From Leishmania donovani (lineage: Eukaryota > Euglenozoa > Kinetoplastea > Trypanosomatida > Trypanosomatidae), in assembly GCF_000227135.1 (NCBI RefSeq), contig NC_018260.1:1142553-1206552 (forward strand): DNA of 64,000 bases. Reading direction: 5' to 3'. Positions 61,407-64,000 of this stretch are shown here, in pieces; position 1 is the first letter of the stretch; each line of letters opens with the position of its first letter. The notes beneath the pieces were generated by a model that was not told the origin of the DNA, searched no databases, and saw nothing but the letters and a program-made list of their open reading frames with translations. Position numbers and translations under genes: made by a program.

Positions 61407-61468
61407 GTTTCCGAACTTGGCGAGGCCGTGTGCACACCTCTCTCTCTCTGCCGGGTGACCCCGTTGCG

Positions 61469-62122
61469 ATGAGCACTTTTGAATCCGTCCTTTTCACCAA
61501 TGGGCTCACGGTTAATCACAGGCACTACTACACTTACGACGCTTCCGCGAAGCGCCTGCCGTGCACCTACGTTTTTCCCACCGGATACTGTTATCGCCGC
61601 ACGCCCAGTGCCTCATTCTGTGGCATCACCTGCAAGATCATTATTGGCAGCGTCTTGGGCGGCCTCGCGCTTCTGTGCCTGGCTGTCCTCGTTGTGTACC
61701 ACTTCCGCCGCCGCAAGACTACGCAGCAGCCAAGCACTGAGGTGGCTCACATTTCGAGCACTAACCAGCCGGGCCCTGCACAGACTGTACCTCCTCCACA
61801 GCAGCCGATGTTTGGCGGCAGAGACTACGCGGGCGCGGCTGGCTACGACCGCGCCTCGCTGCCGATGCCGCCTGCTTTCCCTGGCAATGGTGTAGCGCCC
61901 CTCGGTCACGTGTCCAACACGTACGTCCCTGCTCCGACAGGCTATGGCTATCAGCCATACCCACCGCAGCTTGGCTACCCATTGGCGACCACGCAGGCCA
62001 CGGATGGTGTTTACGTGGGAGGGGCCACGTACTATGCACGCGCGCGGGCGGCAGAAGACACCGCGGCTGCTTTCTCCGCGTCGAGCAGCGGCTACCCCCA
62101 CCCGGAGAAGGAGGCGTCGTGA
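61469..62122 (+). CDS. Small single-TM protein with CxxTC juxtamembrane motif, copy B
   Basis: The product is 217 aa. The start is the ATG at 61469; the upstream in-frame GTG at 61430 is not used. A ~50-residue Tyr- and Cys-containing N-terminal ectodomain (VNHRHYYTYDASAKR, then CTYVFPTGYCYRR) leads to SFCGITCKIIIGSVLGG with Cys51 and Cys55, a membrane helix at ~56-78, an HFRRRK stop-transfer cluster, and a Pro/Gln/Tyr/Gly-rich cytoplasmic tail (PYPPQLGYP) that could bind SH3- or WW-like partners. There is no signal peptide, so topology is probably type III (signal-anchor, N-out). It shares the CxxTC-helix motif with the protein at 53502, and its tail matches the pseudogene at 57.2-57.8 kb. 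Function unknown. Confidence 0.82.
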   Translation: MSTFESVLFTNGLTVNHRHYYTYDASAKRLPCTYVFPTGYCYRRTPSASFCGITCKIIIGSVLGGLALLCLAVLVVYHFRRRKTTQQPSTEVAHISSTNQPGPAQTVPPPQQPMFGGRDYAGAAGYDRASLPMPPAFPGNGVAPLGHVSNTYVPAPTGYGYQPYPPQLGYPLATTQATDGVYVGGATYYARARAAEDTAAAFSASSSGYPHPEKEAS

Positions 62123-63152
62123 TCCATCTTCGAGCTACTGCCGACGCTTATAGAACGCATGTCGCCATGGCTGCTCGTGTGTCAGTGGTTTCCGCCACTG
62201 GATGAGTGTTGCAGTGCGGTGACTCAGTCCTCGCTTCTGGGCCTTCTCCAGCCTACTGTCGCTAAGCAACGAATGGCAATATCCGAGGTCTGGCCGCAGG
62301 TGAAGGCTTCAAAGAGCTGTGCCCATTCCTGTGCTTCTTCGCTTGATGGCATATGTGTTGCTCGCCCTTTTTTGTGGCTTTTCGCTGTGTTGTTGACTCC
62401 TACGCACCCCCTTCCCTCTCTACGTTTGGGTTCGTCGCGATTTGTATACTTACTCCGCTGAGCGGGTTCGTTTTGTCCCGCCTCCCGCATGTGCCTCTCC
62501 TTTCCCTCTCCTCCTTTCTGTGTGTGGGTGTTTTGCTTCCCGTTTTCGCTTTTGCTTTATACCTTCGGCACTGTCCCGGCCCCTGCGTCTCTCTCTCTCT
62601 TCCGTCTTCTCCTTCATCCGCGCACGTGCGCACATACACATGGGTGCCAGTCAGCCGGCACGTGCATCTGAGCATATGCTGATCATACTTCCTTTCATCT
62701 GTCTTGTTCCTGTCAGCTACTCATCTCCTCTTTTGGTGGTCAAGTGCGAGGACTCCGCATGTGCGCATGCAGCATCCGTTTTTCTCTGCCTTTCTCCCTC
62801 CGTATCTTGAGCCCTTGCCTGTCCCCCGTGCCTCTCTCTCGTTGCGTGCGCTCTTTTGTTTTCGCGATTCCGCCCTCTGCCATTCCCCCACCTCGCCCGA
62901 TCCTCTACCGCACACCGCACTCCCCGTGCCTCCCCTTCACCTTCCTCGCTGAGCAGCGCCCCTCTTTCCACCTTTCATGCCTCGCCCTCCCTCCTCTACC
63001 AGATGCAAAGGGATCTGAGTGCTCTGTGCATGCCCTCTCCCTTTCTCGGCTGAGTGTTCTCTGGCTTCAAACGCTGCCCACAGTCACCTCATCGCTACAC
63101 TCTCTTGTTCATCTCAAGCTTCTCCGTGTCCTCTCTTCGACTCTGCGGAAGG
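62123..63152 (+). other. Intergenic spacer, no gene seen
   Basis: Pyrimidine-rich with CT runs near 62590; no coding character. It ends with a candidate splice AG at 63118. Confidence 0.5.
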
Positions 63153-63419
63153 ATGCCTGTTGTGAAGGGCCCTGCAGATTCCTTGAGGATGGAAGGCTTG
63201 TGCTATACCTCCTCTGTTGACAGCGCTGGATATGACGGGCACGACAACGCAGCAGCAGCAGCAGCGGAAGTCTCGCAGTGCATCAGCTGTGACAGGAAGG
63301 CATTCGGCTCAGACGCTTTTTCCGCCTCTGTCGTGCTTTTCGCCCCCTCCCCTCTCTCCCTCCCTCATGTGCTGCAGAGTCTGTGCCTTTTTTTGTCTTG
63401 GAAGCTTGGACAGGAATGA
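63153..63419 (+). CDS. Possible small or truncated hypothetical protein, 88 aa
   Basis: This is the first ATG after a pyrimidine tract and AG at 63118. The first ~60 residues (MPVVKGPADSLRMEGL, a short Ala run, CISCDRKAFGSDAF) have gene-like composition; the last ~28 residues read through pyrimidine-rich, UTR-like sequence. It may be a real small gene, or a longer gene cut short by a frameshift near 63330. No domain is recognised. Confidence 0.35.
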   Translation: MPVVKGPADSLRMEGLCYTSSVDSAGYDGHDNAAAAAAEVSQCISCDRKAFGSDAFSASVVLFAPSPLSLPHVLQSLCLFLSWKLGQE

Positions 63420-64000
63420 AGGAGAGATGACCGGAAAACGGATATGATGATGAGATGTGAGCGGGCATGCTCTCCGCCGCTCCAACGGCACGCATCGCCA
63501 GCCATGCGTCTTCTGCTTACCGCATTTTGTTCTTCTACTCCTTTCATGCCTCGAGGGATCGGCCCATCGCACGCTTTGGATTCTCCCCCGCCAACCCCTT
63601 TGATTGCCCACCATGGCAGGGATCGTTGGGTGACGGAAAAGGCGGATGCCTAGGTCTACTTACTCGCGGGTAGTCTTGCCCGATGGTGCCTTGAAGGCAA
63701 CGGAAGGCTCACGGAGTGCTCTGCCAGCGTTAGCGGTATGGAGAGCGCGAGCGGAGGGATACGGTGTCGGTATAGTGCTCCAGGGAGATAGGAAACTCGC
63801 CAGTTGGGATCAGTTGGGCGCATGCATCGGAATACATCGTGCTTATATCTTAGCACCATCCTCTCTCCTCCTCCTATCCGTACGCGTGTACAGTGAGCAA
63901 GCATCCCCCCGCACGCATGCAGGTCGCTGGCCCGCACGACCAACTCGTTGAACGACCCTTGTGTGCGCGACTGGCTCTCTCTCTTCGTGAAACTTGTTGA
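63420..64000 (+). other. Right-hand spacer, no gene supported
   Basis: A frame from 63646 (101 codons) has partly coding-like composition but no acceptor signal close upstream that I trust; the window ends before anything can be confirmed. Confidence 0.4.

Larger units (their letters stand above)
57815..61468 (+). other. Long spacer, no intact gene
   Basis: About 3.6 kb of pyrimidine-rich sequence with many stops. The only coding-like traces are at 59155-59655 (listed separately). A GT tract lies near 59972-59990 and a poly-T run near 61271. The right end carries a splice acceptor for the next gene. Confidence 0.45.

Noticed and set aside
63646..63951. 101-codon frame near the right end
   Set aside because: Partly plausible composition, but no convincing acceptor and no homology I can recognise; the window ends too soon to judge.
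1..64000. tRNA, rRNA, snoRNA clusters, CRISPR arrays, bacterial operon signals
   Set aside because: I looked for tRNA B-box-like sequences, tandem spacer arrays and Shine-Dalgarno spacing and found none; the organisation is eukaryotic polycistronic.

Overview
The window looks like nuclear DNA of a trypanosomatid protozoan, most probably Leishmania. Every convincing intact gene lies on the + strand, none has an intron, and coding regions are GC-rich. Intergenic spacers are long and full of pyrimidine tracts, GT/AT microsatellites and homopurine runs. Most starts follow a polypyrimidine tract plus AG, the trans-splice (spliced-leader) acceptor signature, and I used these sites to choose starts. 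Dispersed repeats whose heads resemble the Pr77/SIDER signature of trypanosomatid retroposons support the assignment. The species cannot be fixed from the sequence alone. Three runs of N (19905-20169, 36066-36109, 36217-36739) are assembly gaps beside repeats.

Layout: 0.6-16.0 kb, a giant BEACH/WD40 protein (5,121 aa); 17.1-19.6 kb, a GTPBP1/2-type translational GTPase; 21.1-21.5 kb, a small probable mitochondrial membrane protein; 23.2-28.0 kb, two tandem PWWP/TFIIS-type transcription elongation factors, the second with an altered catalytic hairpin; 29.6-44.5 kb, three membrane-anchored CHAP amidase-like paralogues (trypanothione/glutathionylspermidine amidase type), the third lacking its catalytic Cys, interspersed with a type I membrane protein, a 153-aa protein with an N-myristoylation-like start, and an atypical MptpB-like tyrosine/lipid phosphatase; 45.6-49.0 kb, small unknown proteins and one 414-aa unknown; 49-64 kb, a gene-poor region with a SIDER-like element, an inverted repeat copy, a decayed minus-strand gene, and two small single-TM proteins that share a Cys-x-x-Thr-Cys juxtamembrane motif, with a decayed relative between them.

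The genes probably form one polycistronic unit read left to right; neighbours are co-transcribed, not functionally linked as in a bacterial operon. The clearest groupings are tandem duplicates: TFIIS pair, CHAP triplet, CxxTC-TM family. The most notable observations are the loss of active-site residues in one member of each of the first two groups, and the retroposon-like repeats with their associated decayed genes.
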